Source of the DNA: Minwuia sp.
Lineage (GTDB): Bacteria; Pseudomonadota; Alphaproteobacteria; Minwuiales; Minwuiaceae
Reading direction: 5' to 3'
DNA: 64,000 nucleotides
NCBI GenBank assembly: GCA_029210175.1
Contig: JARGPL010000019.1
Span: 248,001-312,000 of the forward strand
In this document: positions 19,801 through 28,500 of the stretch, piece by piece
How the letters are laid out: each line of letters starts with the position of its first letter
Numbering within the stretch: position 1 is the stretch's first letter
Notes under the pieces: model-generated
Databases searched by the model: none
What the model was told of the DNA's origin: nothing
The model's input: the letters and a program-made list of their open reading frames with translations, nothing else
Made by a program: the position numbers and the translations under genes

Positions 19801-21300
19801 GGACCCCCGAATTTCGTCCAGTCCGGTGAAGACATCCACCCCACCGAAGCCATCCAGAACCTGGCCCGTTCCGGCGTTGAAGCTGATACCACTCGGCGCG
19901 TCGAAATAGGAGATGCGCACGAACGCCTCACCGCCGCTGATCGTGTCGTTCCCGGCACCCGGCAGAAAGTCGATAAATCTGTCTTCATCGACAAGATCAG
20001 CGGCAAAAGTGTCATCTTGAGCTGTTCCCAGGAACTGTAGACCCGCGATCAGGCCCACAACCTGATCAACACCCAGAATCGTATCGATGACGCCATCATG
20101 CGCGACCTCACCAATTGTTACATTGATATCAATCTGGATCGGGCCTGACTGGTTCCTGTAGTCCACAATATAGAAGTCGTTGCCTGCGTCGCTGAGATCA
20201 ATGGTGTTGGCCCCGCCTCCCGGCAAGATGAAATCGAAGTTGCCGTTGCTGCCCGGGTCGAAGGTCTCGTCGCCGTTGCCGCCCAACAGGAAATCTGTAC
20301 CGGCACCACCGATCAGATCGTTGTCACCGCCAATGCCTTGCAGCGTGTCGTCGCCATCACCACCAATGAGGGTGTCGTCGCCAACACCGCCCTGAAGCGA
20401 ATCATTCCCGCCGCGCCCTTCCAGACGGACACTGCCAACCTGATCGAAGTCGACGGCAATGACATCACCACCCGCTCCACCGATAACGGTTTCGATCAGG
20501 CCGAACGCACCGAACAGTTCGGCGGGGAAAGCGTTGAACGCAGGCCCCAGTTCGTCGATCGACAGGGCCTGATTGCTCACGAAGAGGGGCTGTATCACAA
20601 AGGGTTCAGGGCCGAACCCGAAGTCGATGAGGCCATCAATCTGGTTGATCGCAAGAACGACTTCGCCGGCAAACAGGTCGGTGAACTGGGCGATCTGCAG
20701 CCCCGTCGTCGGGTCAGCGATCAGGCCAGACAGATCCAGCACATCATCGGCGCCGCCCAACAGCTGCCTCGGCGCTCCCGCCGCGACATCAGCGAGGGAA
20801 AGACCTTGCCCGGCCGCATCGTCCAGAGCCAGATCGACCACGATGTTTCCGTCATCGACGAGGCGAAACCGGTCAATGACGGCATCCGGGTTGGAAAGGC
20901 TGCCGATCTCTCCGTTCAGGATCACGGCAGCATCGCGAATATCGGTTCCCAGATCACCATCGACGATCAGTTGCAGATCACCGAACGACACACTCCATTG
21001 GGTGTCGGTGAAGGCGAAGGCGGCCAGGTTCTGACCTGCCTGACTGAATGTGGCCGAGGCCACCGACCCGGTGTCGTTCAGCGGATCACTGTCCAACAGC
21101 GTGGCAGTGACGAAACTGCCATTCACGGTCAGGAAGGCATCGTTGCCACTATCGGAATCGAGGCGAAACACAAGCTGCTGACTTGAAGCGCTCTCAAGCT
21201 GCAGATCACTGGCATCAAGGGCGGCAAGCACCTGACCAGAGAACACCTCCATCTCAGCGACCGCATCGGCGAAGCCGTCATCAATTACGAGCTCTGTCAT
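16834..21300 (-). CDS. RTX protein with cohesin-like, cadherin-like and C-terminal dockerin-like modules
   Basis: 1488 aa, no signal peptide. Residues 1-280 have no family I recognise (beta-rich, with [12 protein letters not shown]). RTX nonapeptides run from about 285 to 960, broken by spacer units of the type [16 protein letters not shown]...[16 protein letters not shown]. Residues 960-1030 ([19 protein letters not shown]) form a serralysin-like C-terminal RTX cap. A cohesin-like module (1035-1181, [29 protein letters not shown]), two cadherin-like repeats (1182-1371) and two EF-hand-like repeats [19 protein letters not shown] and [19 protein letters not shown] (from 1374 and about 1430) end the protein. 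The C-terminal half nearly copies that of the 2981-aa protein. The start at 21300 has AGGA/AAGAGA upstream; no classical type I signal is visible after the EF-hands. Confidence 0.87.
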   Translation of the reverse strand: MTELVIDDGFADAVAEMEVFSGQVLAALDASDLQLESASSQQLVFRLDSDSGNDAFLTVNGSFVTATLLDSDPLNDTGSVASATFSQAGQNLAAFAFTDTQWSVSFGDLQLIVDGDLGTDIRDAAVILNGEIGSLSNPDAVIDRFRLVDDGNIVVDLALDDAAGQGLSLADVAAGAPRQLLGGADDVLDLSGLIADPTTGLQIAQFTDLFAGEVVLAINQIDGLIDFGFGPEPFVIQPLFVSNQALSIDELGPAFNAFPAELFGAFGLIETVIGGAGGDVIAVDFDQVGSVRLEGRGGNDSLQGGVGDDTLIGGDGDDTLQGIGGDNDLIGGAGTDFLLGGNGDETFDPGSNGNFDFILPGGGANTIDLSDAGNDFYIVDYRNQSGPIQIDINVTIGEVAHDGVIDTILGVDQVVGLIAGLQFLGTAQDDTFAADLVDEDRFIDFLPGAGNDTISGGEAFVRISYFDAPSGISFNAGTGQVLDGFGGVDVFTGLDEIRGSNFSDFFLGGAGDDRFIPRAGNDTIVGGAGRDLVRYDRSGVEFVNVDLATGVASGTRLGEVFQHSLSEIEKVRGSLDGNDNLSGADSDDRFEGRGGDDVLSGQGGADTLLGGAGDDRLDGGAGFDVASYADASGGVVGFLGSGSTVSGADIGTDTLFGIEELHGSSFDDTLTAADTFDNGQSFLFGAGRQFNILDGRQGDDVIVGNGLTRLSFADATDAVTANISTGIATGGTSIGADSFSGVFELRGTGLNDVLTGSDTGTGFELQDLLDGRFESFVGGAGSDTIDGGQGIDRLNFTGSNNGVGIDISLIAGTVVDGFGGTDTFAGIEGVRGTRFDDTLVGDAGDNFLEPQGGDDVVDGGGGSDTVLYAVRSAGVTVDLSAGTATDGEGGTDTLISIENVIGSGFDDALTGDAAGNQLLGFFGDDTLSGGGGADTLLGGEGNDSLSGGTGQDTFLIREAAGDDRVADFDTTLDRLDVSAFGLTSLGDLLFLGNQSGGDFVVQLAADQTVTLEGLQAGDLQAGGFVFANDPGQPKQIVAPVVAGAIAGSGETVVVSAQYTTADPVDPALSGLGLRVHFDSSALSFEGFENLFQTALQTFGLVQEQDTSDFDNDASTDSFVATNWADFSQNFPGADSQLLYDIQFTSLNGSDATVNFSASSTAGGRIFVGESFAVVGDRWPLPDDVVVAENTGDGILIADLSDGLALDPDDPGVFRLLDDAGGRFSLNGFELRVADGAGLDFETSISHDLTVQISSITGAAVERTLTVGVTDVNEAPTAVELDNAAVAEDASAATVVGQLSGADPDGDDLIFALLDDAGGRFALDGDQIVVAGDDALDFETAQSHQIRVEARDGGGLTFEDVLTIDVTDVAEATLDLDGDGVQNALSDGLIALGRMFGAPVGQLTDFAAEGSPGADPAALELRLQDAEASFFDVDGDGVQNALSDGLIILGHLFGAPASQLADFANPDGTRTTADEIGDFLGAVDIANAA

Positions 21301-21450
21301 TCTCTTGATCCTGCGTGATTGCGCGACAAGGTTGTATTAACGTTATCTACACACACGATGAGACGTCAACCTGGAATCGCAAATTTGATTTCATGGATGT
21401 TAACACTCGGTATTATTGTTTTTTGGTTGATACAAGTTACCATTGAGATC
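21301..21450. promoter_or_regulatory. AT-rich divergent regulatory region between an RTX gene and an outer-membrane gene
   Basis: About 150 bases that are far richer in A+T than anything nearby separate the minus-strand RTX start (21300) from the plus-strand ATG at 21451. It contains TTGATT, TATTAT and GTTAAC-like elements, but no pair at a good 16-18 base distance, so I do not assign exact promoter boxes. A longer open frame from 21319 crosses this region; I reject that start because the signal peptide begins at 21451. Divergent promoters and binding of an AT-hook or MucR-like silencer are plausible. Confidence 0.5.
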
Positions 21451-22443
21451 ATGAAAAAATCATATGCCCGTCATTTCATACAATTTATAAGTGCATTTAT
21501 CTTCGTTCTGACACCGATCGATTCGGCCTCAGTTGCCGAAGAGGGTGCGAGGGTCCCCCAGATTTTCGAAGCCTGCGTGACGATTGCCAGACCGGAAGAC
21601 AGACTGGCTTGTTTCGACGCCGCCATGATTGCCAGTGACAGTCGCCCCGCTCGGCATGCGCCACCGCGACAGCCCTCCGAAACCGGGAAAACCGCCATTG
21701 GGCGCGAGGCCGTCAGTCCGGTGCCCCATGGCCCGATGACGAAGGCTGAGCATGTTGCGCCGGTCGGGCGAGCAGGCCACCGGACAATGCCGACGCCCGG
21801 AAATCGCACCGTTGCGCCGCGCATTCTCATGGAAGCTTCCGGCGGCTTGTTGCTGGCCTCGATTGATGAGGCCTTCACAGCTGAAGCACTCGATGCAACG
21901 ACCAATATCCGGCTGAATTCGATATTTGGCGGGCGCGGCACGTCCCTGGCTGCGTCCCTGGCTTTCCCCGAAATCCTGCCCTGGGGGTTGGGTATCGGCA
22001 TCGACTACCAGTTCCAGCACATTGCCGGAGACGTCACTGCAGACCTGCCCAACGGCATTCAGATACTGAACGACCCGATCCGGTCGGACATCGGCTTCAG
22101 GGTGCGAAGTCACGCGCTCTCTGTTGCCGTGTCCGCGGACAGTGGCTGGCAGTCGGCCCACCAGGTCCATGCTGGCGTTGGCATAGGTGTGAACTGGAAC
22201 ATTCTTGAGGTCACGACACGGCTCTCTTCGCCCGCCATCGGAAATGATGCCGTCAGCCGCGACCGGATCACGGATATTGCGCCCAGTTGGCACCTTTTCG
22301 GCGGCTACAGGTACTTTCTGTCCGATCACCTGCACCTGTCGCTCAGCACGCGGGTCTCTAGCGTGCCAGGCGATCTCTATGGCGCCGATGGGCGCTCTGC
22401 GCTGCTCGTGTCCGTCCTTGCGGGCGGCGGCTTCAGGTTCTGA
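21451..22443 (+). CDS. Putative outer-membrane beta-barrel protein
   Basis: 330 aa. The ATG at 21451 begins a signal peptide (MKKSYARHFIQFISAFIFVL, cut near DSASVA). Next comes FEACVTIARPEDRLACFDAAM, a two-cysteine motif seen at the N-terminus of various exported proteobacterial proteins, then a Pro-rich linker (about 70-125). From about residue 135 to the end there are alternating beta strands such as GLGIGIDYQFQHIAGD, VHAGVGIGVNWNILEV and WHLFGGYRYFLSDHLHLSLS, and the last residue is Phe (GGGFRF), the usual recognition signal for outer-membrane barrel assembly. It lies opposite to and inside the RTX operon, which suggests a link to those proteins, for instance as a surface receptor, but no function can be assigned. 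Confidence 0.75.
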   Translation: MKKSYARHFIQFISAFIFVLTPIDSASVAEEGARVPQIFEACVTIARPEDRLACFDAAMIASDSRPARHAPPRQPSETGKTAIGREAVSPVPHGPMTKAEHVAPVGRAGHRTMPTPGNRTVAPRILMEASGGLLLASIDEAFTAEALDATTNIRLNSIFGGRGTSLAASLAFPEILPWGLGIGIDYQFQHIAGDVTADLPNGIQILNDPIRSDIGFRVRSHALSVAVSADSGWQSAHQVHAGVGIGVNWNILEVTTRLSSPAIGNDAVSRDRITDIAPSWHLFGGYRYFLSDHLHLSLSTRVSSVPGDLYGADGRSALLVSVLAGGGFRF

Positions 22444-22450
22444 TGATCGG

Positions 22451-22473
22451 CCAAGGCGATCTGTGAGCCTTGG
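22451..22473. terminator. Inverted repeat between convergent genes
   Basis: CCAAGGC and GCCTTGG form a perfect 7-base-pair stem with a 9-base loop just after the stop of the outer-membrane gene and 63 bases from the stop of the giant RTX gene. There is no clear T-run on either strand, so it may need Rho or act only as an mRNA end stabiliser. Confidence 0.4.
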
Positions 22474-22535
22474 TGCTTCATGTGCGGACGCTTCTGCCGA
22501 TCTGCAGTTCATGACAGGCTTCATGACCTCGTGCC

Positions 22536-25500
22536 TCACAGCACGTTGGCCGCTGCTGCTGAGTCCGCGACATCCGCCAAGGCAAAATTGATATCGACGG
22601 CGTCGAGGAAACTCCCGATGTCTTCCGGTGACGTACGCAGCCCGTCCGGGTTTGCGAACCCGGCCAATTGCGATGCGGGTGCACCGAACAGATGGCCGAG
22701 GATGATCAGCCCGTCCGACAGAGCGTTCTGCACCCCGTCCCCGTCGACATCGAAGAAACCCGATTCAGCTTCCTGCAGGCGCACTGCAAGCTCTGCCGGG
22801 TCGGCGCCCGGTGAACCCGGCACGGCGAACCCGGAAAGCTGCTCCACGGGCGCACCGAACATTCGACCGAGTGCTATCAGACCGTCTGACAGTGCGTTCT
22901 GCGCGCCGTCTCCATCCAGATCCAAGGTCGCCTCAGCCACGTCGGTGACATCAATCGTGAGAAGATCAGCGAACGAGAGCCCCTGGCTGTCGATGGCTTC
23001 CACCAGGATCTGATGGCTCTGCGCCGTCTCGAAATCAAGCACACCATCCCCGGCGACGACGATGCTGTCGCCACTCAACGCGAAGCGACCGCCGGCGTCA
23101 TCCAGCAGGGCAAAGATCACGCCTTCACCATCAGGGTCTTCGCCGATCAGCTGACCCACAACTGTATTCGCCGCAGCATCCTCCGCAACCGTGGTTGCGT
23201 TCAGCGAAACCGCAGTCGGCGCCTCGTTCACATTCGTCAGGTCCACCGTCAGGGCACGATCCGCCACCGCACCGGTATTGCTGGTGATCCGCAATGAAAG
23301 GTCGTGACTGGCAGCGTCTTCGAAGTCCAGATTGCCGCCGTCTGCCACCCGAAGAATGAATCCATCCAGCTCGAACCGTCCTGCAGCGTCGTCAAGCAGA
23401 CTGAAGATACCCGGATCATCGGGATCAAGCGTCAGGCCGACCGAAAGATCAGCGACCTGAGCACCATCCGCACTGTTCTCCGCCACCGCAACCGCGTCCG
23501 GCAGCGGCCAGCGGTCACCGATCACGTCGAACGACTGGCTCGTGAACGTGCGCCCGCTTGCCGTACTTGACGCAGTGAAGTTCACCACCGTGTCCTGTCC
23601 GTTCACTGACGTGAAGAGTGCGTCGTAGAGCACCTGAACATCCGAACCGGGGAACGACTGGTTCAGGTCGGCCCAGTTCACTGCAACGAACGTGTCGGTG
23701 TCGGCATCGCCATCGAAATCGTCGACATCATCCTCGATGACCTGGCCGAACGGTTGCAGGGCTGTCTGGAACAGGTTGTCGAAACCGCCGAAGGTCAGGA
23801 CTGAACTGTCGAAATGAACCCGCAGACCCAGCCCCGACAGGGCGGGGTCAATCGGATCTGAGGTCGTGTACTCTGCCGATACGGTGATCACATCACCGAT
23901 CCCGGCAATCGCGCCGCCAATGACCGGCGTAACGATCTGTTCAGACACATCCTCCACCGCGACCGTCAGAATGCGGTCGACCGTCGCGCCATTGTTCGCT
24001 TCGATGCGGATGGTGATGTCGTGGCTGGTTGCGGCCTCGAAATCGATCAGGTCACCGTTCGCCACTTCCAGGGACAGGCCGTTCAGCACGAACCGTCCAC
24101 CGCCATCATCGACCAGCGTGAAAGTGCCCGGATCGTTCGGATCGACCTGCGAAGGTGAGATCGTGGCCAGTACCGTGCCGGCCGCAGACCCTTCCGCGAT
24201 CGACAGGTCATCGGGCAACACGAAGGTATCGGCCAGAATCCGGAAGGGAGTTGCCGTGAAGTCGAAACCGTTGGGCACGCTGGAAACGGAATAGTTGATG
24301 GCCGTGTCATTCACCGGTCCGGAGACCGTGAAGGTCGATTCCAGCAGGGACTGCGGCAGGTTGCCCGGGCCAGGCCAGTCGCCACCCAGATCCGCCCAGT
24401 TGAAGGCGACGAAGGTGTCCGTACTGACATCATTGTCGAAGTCGAGCGTATCCACCTCCGGCACCTGACCAAAAGGTTGCAGCGACCGCGCAAAGACGTT
24501 CGAAGCCTGATCATACGTCAGGATGGAGCTGTCGAAGTGGATGCGCAGCCCCAACCCGGTGGTCGCCTCATCCCCCGCATCGTTGGTGTAGACGGTCGAG
24601 AAGGTGAAGCTGTCGCCAGTCGCCGCAATGGCGCCTGGACTGGAGGGTGCGATCTGGATTTCCGGCAGTGTGGACACTGGTGCATCTCCCTGTATCAGAA
24701 CAATACCACTGCCAGTTGTCGCAACGACATCGGCCCGGCCATCATTGTCGAGGTCGGTCGTCAAGACATTGGAAACAGACCCGCCCGCTTCGAACGGAGA
24801 CCCAACGTCGGAGAGGTCCTGACTGGACAGGAAGCGGATTTCAGAACCAGTCCCGACCACAATTTCCTGGCGCCCGTCACCATCCATATCGGTGATCGCG
24901 AAGGCATTGAAACCGACACCGGTGCGGCTGGCAATCAGGCCGAGATCATGATCGAACAGGCGGATGTCATCACCATTGCCGTGGCTGATGGCGATCTCCA
25001 TGTCGCCGTCGCCATCGACGTCGCTGACCAGGATCCGCGCCGGCACGTCGGAAAGTGTTGTTGTGCTGTGCAGCACCTGCCCGGTCTGATCCTGAATCTG
25101 TATCTCCGTAAGGCCCGGGCGTTGCGCGGTGTGACCACCCGACACCACCCGTTCCACCAGTCCGTCACCGTCCAGATCGACAATAACCTGATCAACGGAC
25201 CCGGTTGTCGTACCCCCGGTGAAAGGCACGAAGTCGTCCACCAGTGTCTCGTTGCCGTTCTCGTCAACGATGATCACTGCTGATCGGTTGTCGAAGGTCG
25301 TTGTTCCGCCACCTGCGACACCGGTTCCAGTCGCGCCATTCCCTGGTGTGAAAATATTCAGCGCAAAATCGAGAATGCCATCGTTGAACACACTGCCGAC
25401 ACTGACGCTGTTTGGCTCAGGTCCGGTGTCGAACAGGAACTGTTCATCGCCCGTGTTCAGGTCATAGATCGCCAGCCCGCGTGGATCTCGATCAAACCCG

Positions 25501-28500
25501 GCGCGGAACAGGACTGCAAGCTTCCCCTCACCCAGGTAGGCAACGGGTGCCATCTGTAGGTTGTTGGCGTCACTGCCGCCCGATGGTCCTGAAATCGTCT
25601 GCAGCACCGACGCGTCGCCGTCGAGTATAGATATCTCCAGGTTGGTGGTTCCACGCGACCCGACGAGGATTTCGAGCACGCCATCGCCATTCAAGTCTTC
25701 CAGAATCATCTCGCCGGGCGGGAATGCGAATGCAGTGGTGGCGATCACTACCCCCGCCGCGTCAAGGATGCGCACCGCATTCCCGGTGACGACGACCAGC
25801 TCACTTGTCCCATCACCTGTGACATCGCCGATCAGCGGCGTCCGCGCACTGCCGACATGCAGCTGCGTCACGGTCGGCGATGACCAGTCCTGCGCCGCAT
25901 AGTCCGTATCATCGCCAAAGGCCCTGTCCACGGTGCGGCCCGTGTACCGCCAGTCGCCATCGTCCACGACCAGATTGCGGGCCGCGTTGAAATCCCCCGG
26001 CGGCCGTTCGGCGAAGATGAACATGTCCGCTGTCAGGGAACCGGCATCGATCCTGTCGATATCAAGCGTCTGACCGACCCCCAGATCCAGCCGCACCGTG
26101 AAGTCGGGACTGCCATCGACAGCGACAATGACCTCATCCGATGCGATCGCCACCACATCATCCAGATCAAAGATCTCGAAATCGGACAGGTCGACCCGGT
26201 CATCACCGATCACGAAATCCCTGATCGCGTCGATACCGATACCCGCCGTGACGACATGCAGGTCGGCGCCGTCACCACCGAACAGCTCATCGGAACCGTC
26301 GCCACCCAACAGGGTATCCGCACCATCCTCACCGCGCAGGGTGTCATCGCCTGCGCCAGTCGTGACCAGATCCGCGCCTTCACCGGCGAACACGTGATTC
26401 CGGCCCTGCCCGGCATCAACCACATCGTTGCCACCCAGGGCACCGATCAGGTCGTTGCCGTCGCCAGTCGCGATGCCTTCCGCTGTTCCCGACCCGATCA
26501 GAATGTCGAAGCTGATATCGGGGAAGGTCAGGATCTCGAATGATGCATCGAGGGTGGCGGTTGCATCTGCTGATGGATCGATCGGGTTGTCATCATCGAA
26601 GAACCCGACACGCAGACCTTCGCGGTTGGCCAGGAACGTGATCTCCATGACGGCGGAGTTGAAATCCACCACCGCCGTATCCGTACCGTCGCCACCGCTC
26701 AGATTGTCAGCACCGAAGCCGCCGGCGACCGTGTCGTCTCCACTGCCACCACTGAGCACCTCATCCGCGTCTCCGCCTGTGATCGCGTCATCAAATGCGG
26801 TGCCAATGACTTTCTCGATGGACAGCAGAACATCCGCCCCCTCGCCTGTTGCCAGCCCCGCTGACAGATCGACGGTCACGCCGCTACCGCTGCCGCTGAA
26901 ATCCGCTGTGTCAGCACCGGTCCCGCCGTCCAGCGTGTCATCACCCGCACCACCGATCAGCGTGTCATTGCCGTCATTGCCCGACAGGCTGTCGTCGCCC
27001 GCATTGCCGGACAGCAGATCCTGATCGGCATTGCCCTGAACAGTATCGTCACCCCCGTTGCCGTTGAGCGTATCGTCACCGTCACCACCGCTGATCAGGT
27101 CGGCACCCGCACCCGCACCGCCATCAACCTCGATGGTCTGGGCAGTGGTGACCGACGTGCCATCTGCTGCGATCAAGGTCGCTTCGACCACATCATCGGC
27201 GAGGACAACAAGCCCGTTGATCTGGGTGGAGAAACGCAGGCCGAACGGGGTCGACACCAGCTCTGTTGCCGGGATTGTCGTCTGCAGGACTCCGTTGACG
27301 CTGATCTCGACCCGGTCAATGTCCCCCGCCTCAACGCCCGCATCCTGCAGGTTTGCATCCAGCGCCAGCGGGTCCACCGCCAGTTCGACGGTATTGTTGG
27401 CCAGCCCGTCATCAAGCAGGTCCAGGTCGAGCAGGCTGATCCCGGATCGGAGGCTGATCGCCCGTATTGTCGCGTCGATCCCGTCTGGATCACGCAGGAT
27501 TTCCGATTCATCATTGAACGGCCCGCCATTCGGCAGGCCGTCGCTGAGGAAGAACACGTGATTGGCACCGCTGCCCACACTTCCGAAGAACGTGATCGCC
27601 TCCGACAGTGCTTCATCGAAATGTGTCGCACCGCCCGACTGGATGCCCGCCAGAACCGTCTCCACATCCGTGATGCCGTCGCCATTGCTGTCGGCATCAG
27701 CACGTGTGTTGCCGATGATCTGGGCGTCGTCATCGAAGGGGATGATCGCCACGTTGGCGCTGCCCAGTCCCGCATCGACCAGCGACGCGTTCAGGCTGCC
27801 GACCCCGACGATGACCGCATCCAGGATCGTGTTTGCCCGTCCGTCCCCGTTGACGTCACCCACTGCCGTGCCCTGAAAGCTGTCTGTCATGCTGCCAGAG
27901 CGGTCGAGCACGAAGGCGATGTTCAGATCATCATTGACCACCTGATCGCGGGAGACGAAGCCGGTCAGCAGTTCCGAACCTGCGTCCGAGCGGTCGGCAA
28001 CTGTCATGCTGATGGTCAGAGGTTCATTGGTGGTGATCGTGGTTGCCGTATCCGATGAGGTTGCTGCGAGATTGCCGTCGCCGTCTATCCTGTCCCCGCC
28101 CGCGCCACCCAGCAGCAGGTCACCGTCTGCCCCGCCGAAGATCTCGTCGCGTCCATCCCCGCCATCGGCCACATCGGCTCCACCACCGCCGACAATGATG
28201 TCATCGCCGCCATTGCCGCCAAGCGTGTCCGCGCCTTCACCGCCTAGCAGTGTGTCATCGCCGGTTGCATCGCCAGCCAGCACACCCACGATCTGGCTTG
28301 TGCTGGCGACCGTGCCATCCTGGGCCACGACGCGCGCCGTGATCCCGTCCGCCAGGTTCGGATCAAGTCCGGAAATGTCCGCCGAAAACCGCAACCCGAC
28401 CGGCGTGGAGATCAGGTCCGTCGCAACGATGGTCTGCACAAGCACCCCATCCAGCAACAGTTCGACGCGCGCGATGTCGGCTGAATCGACGTCGCTGTCC

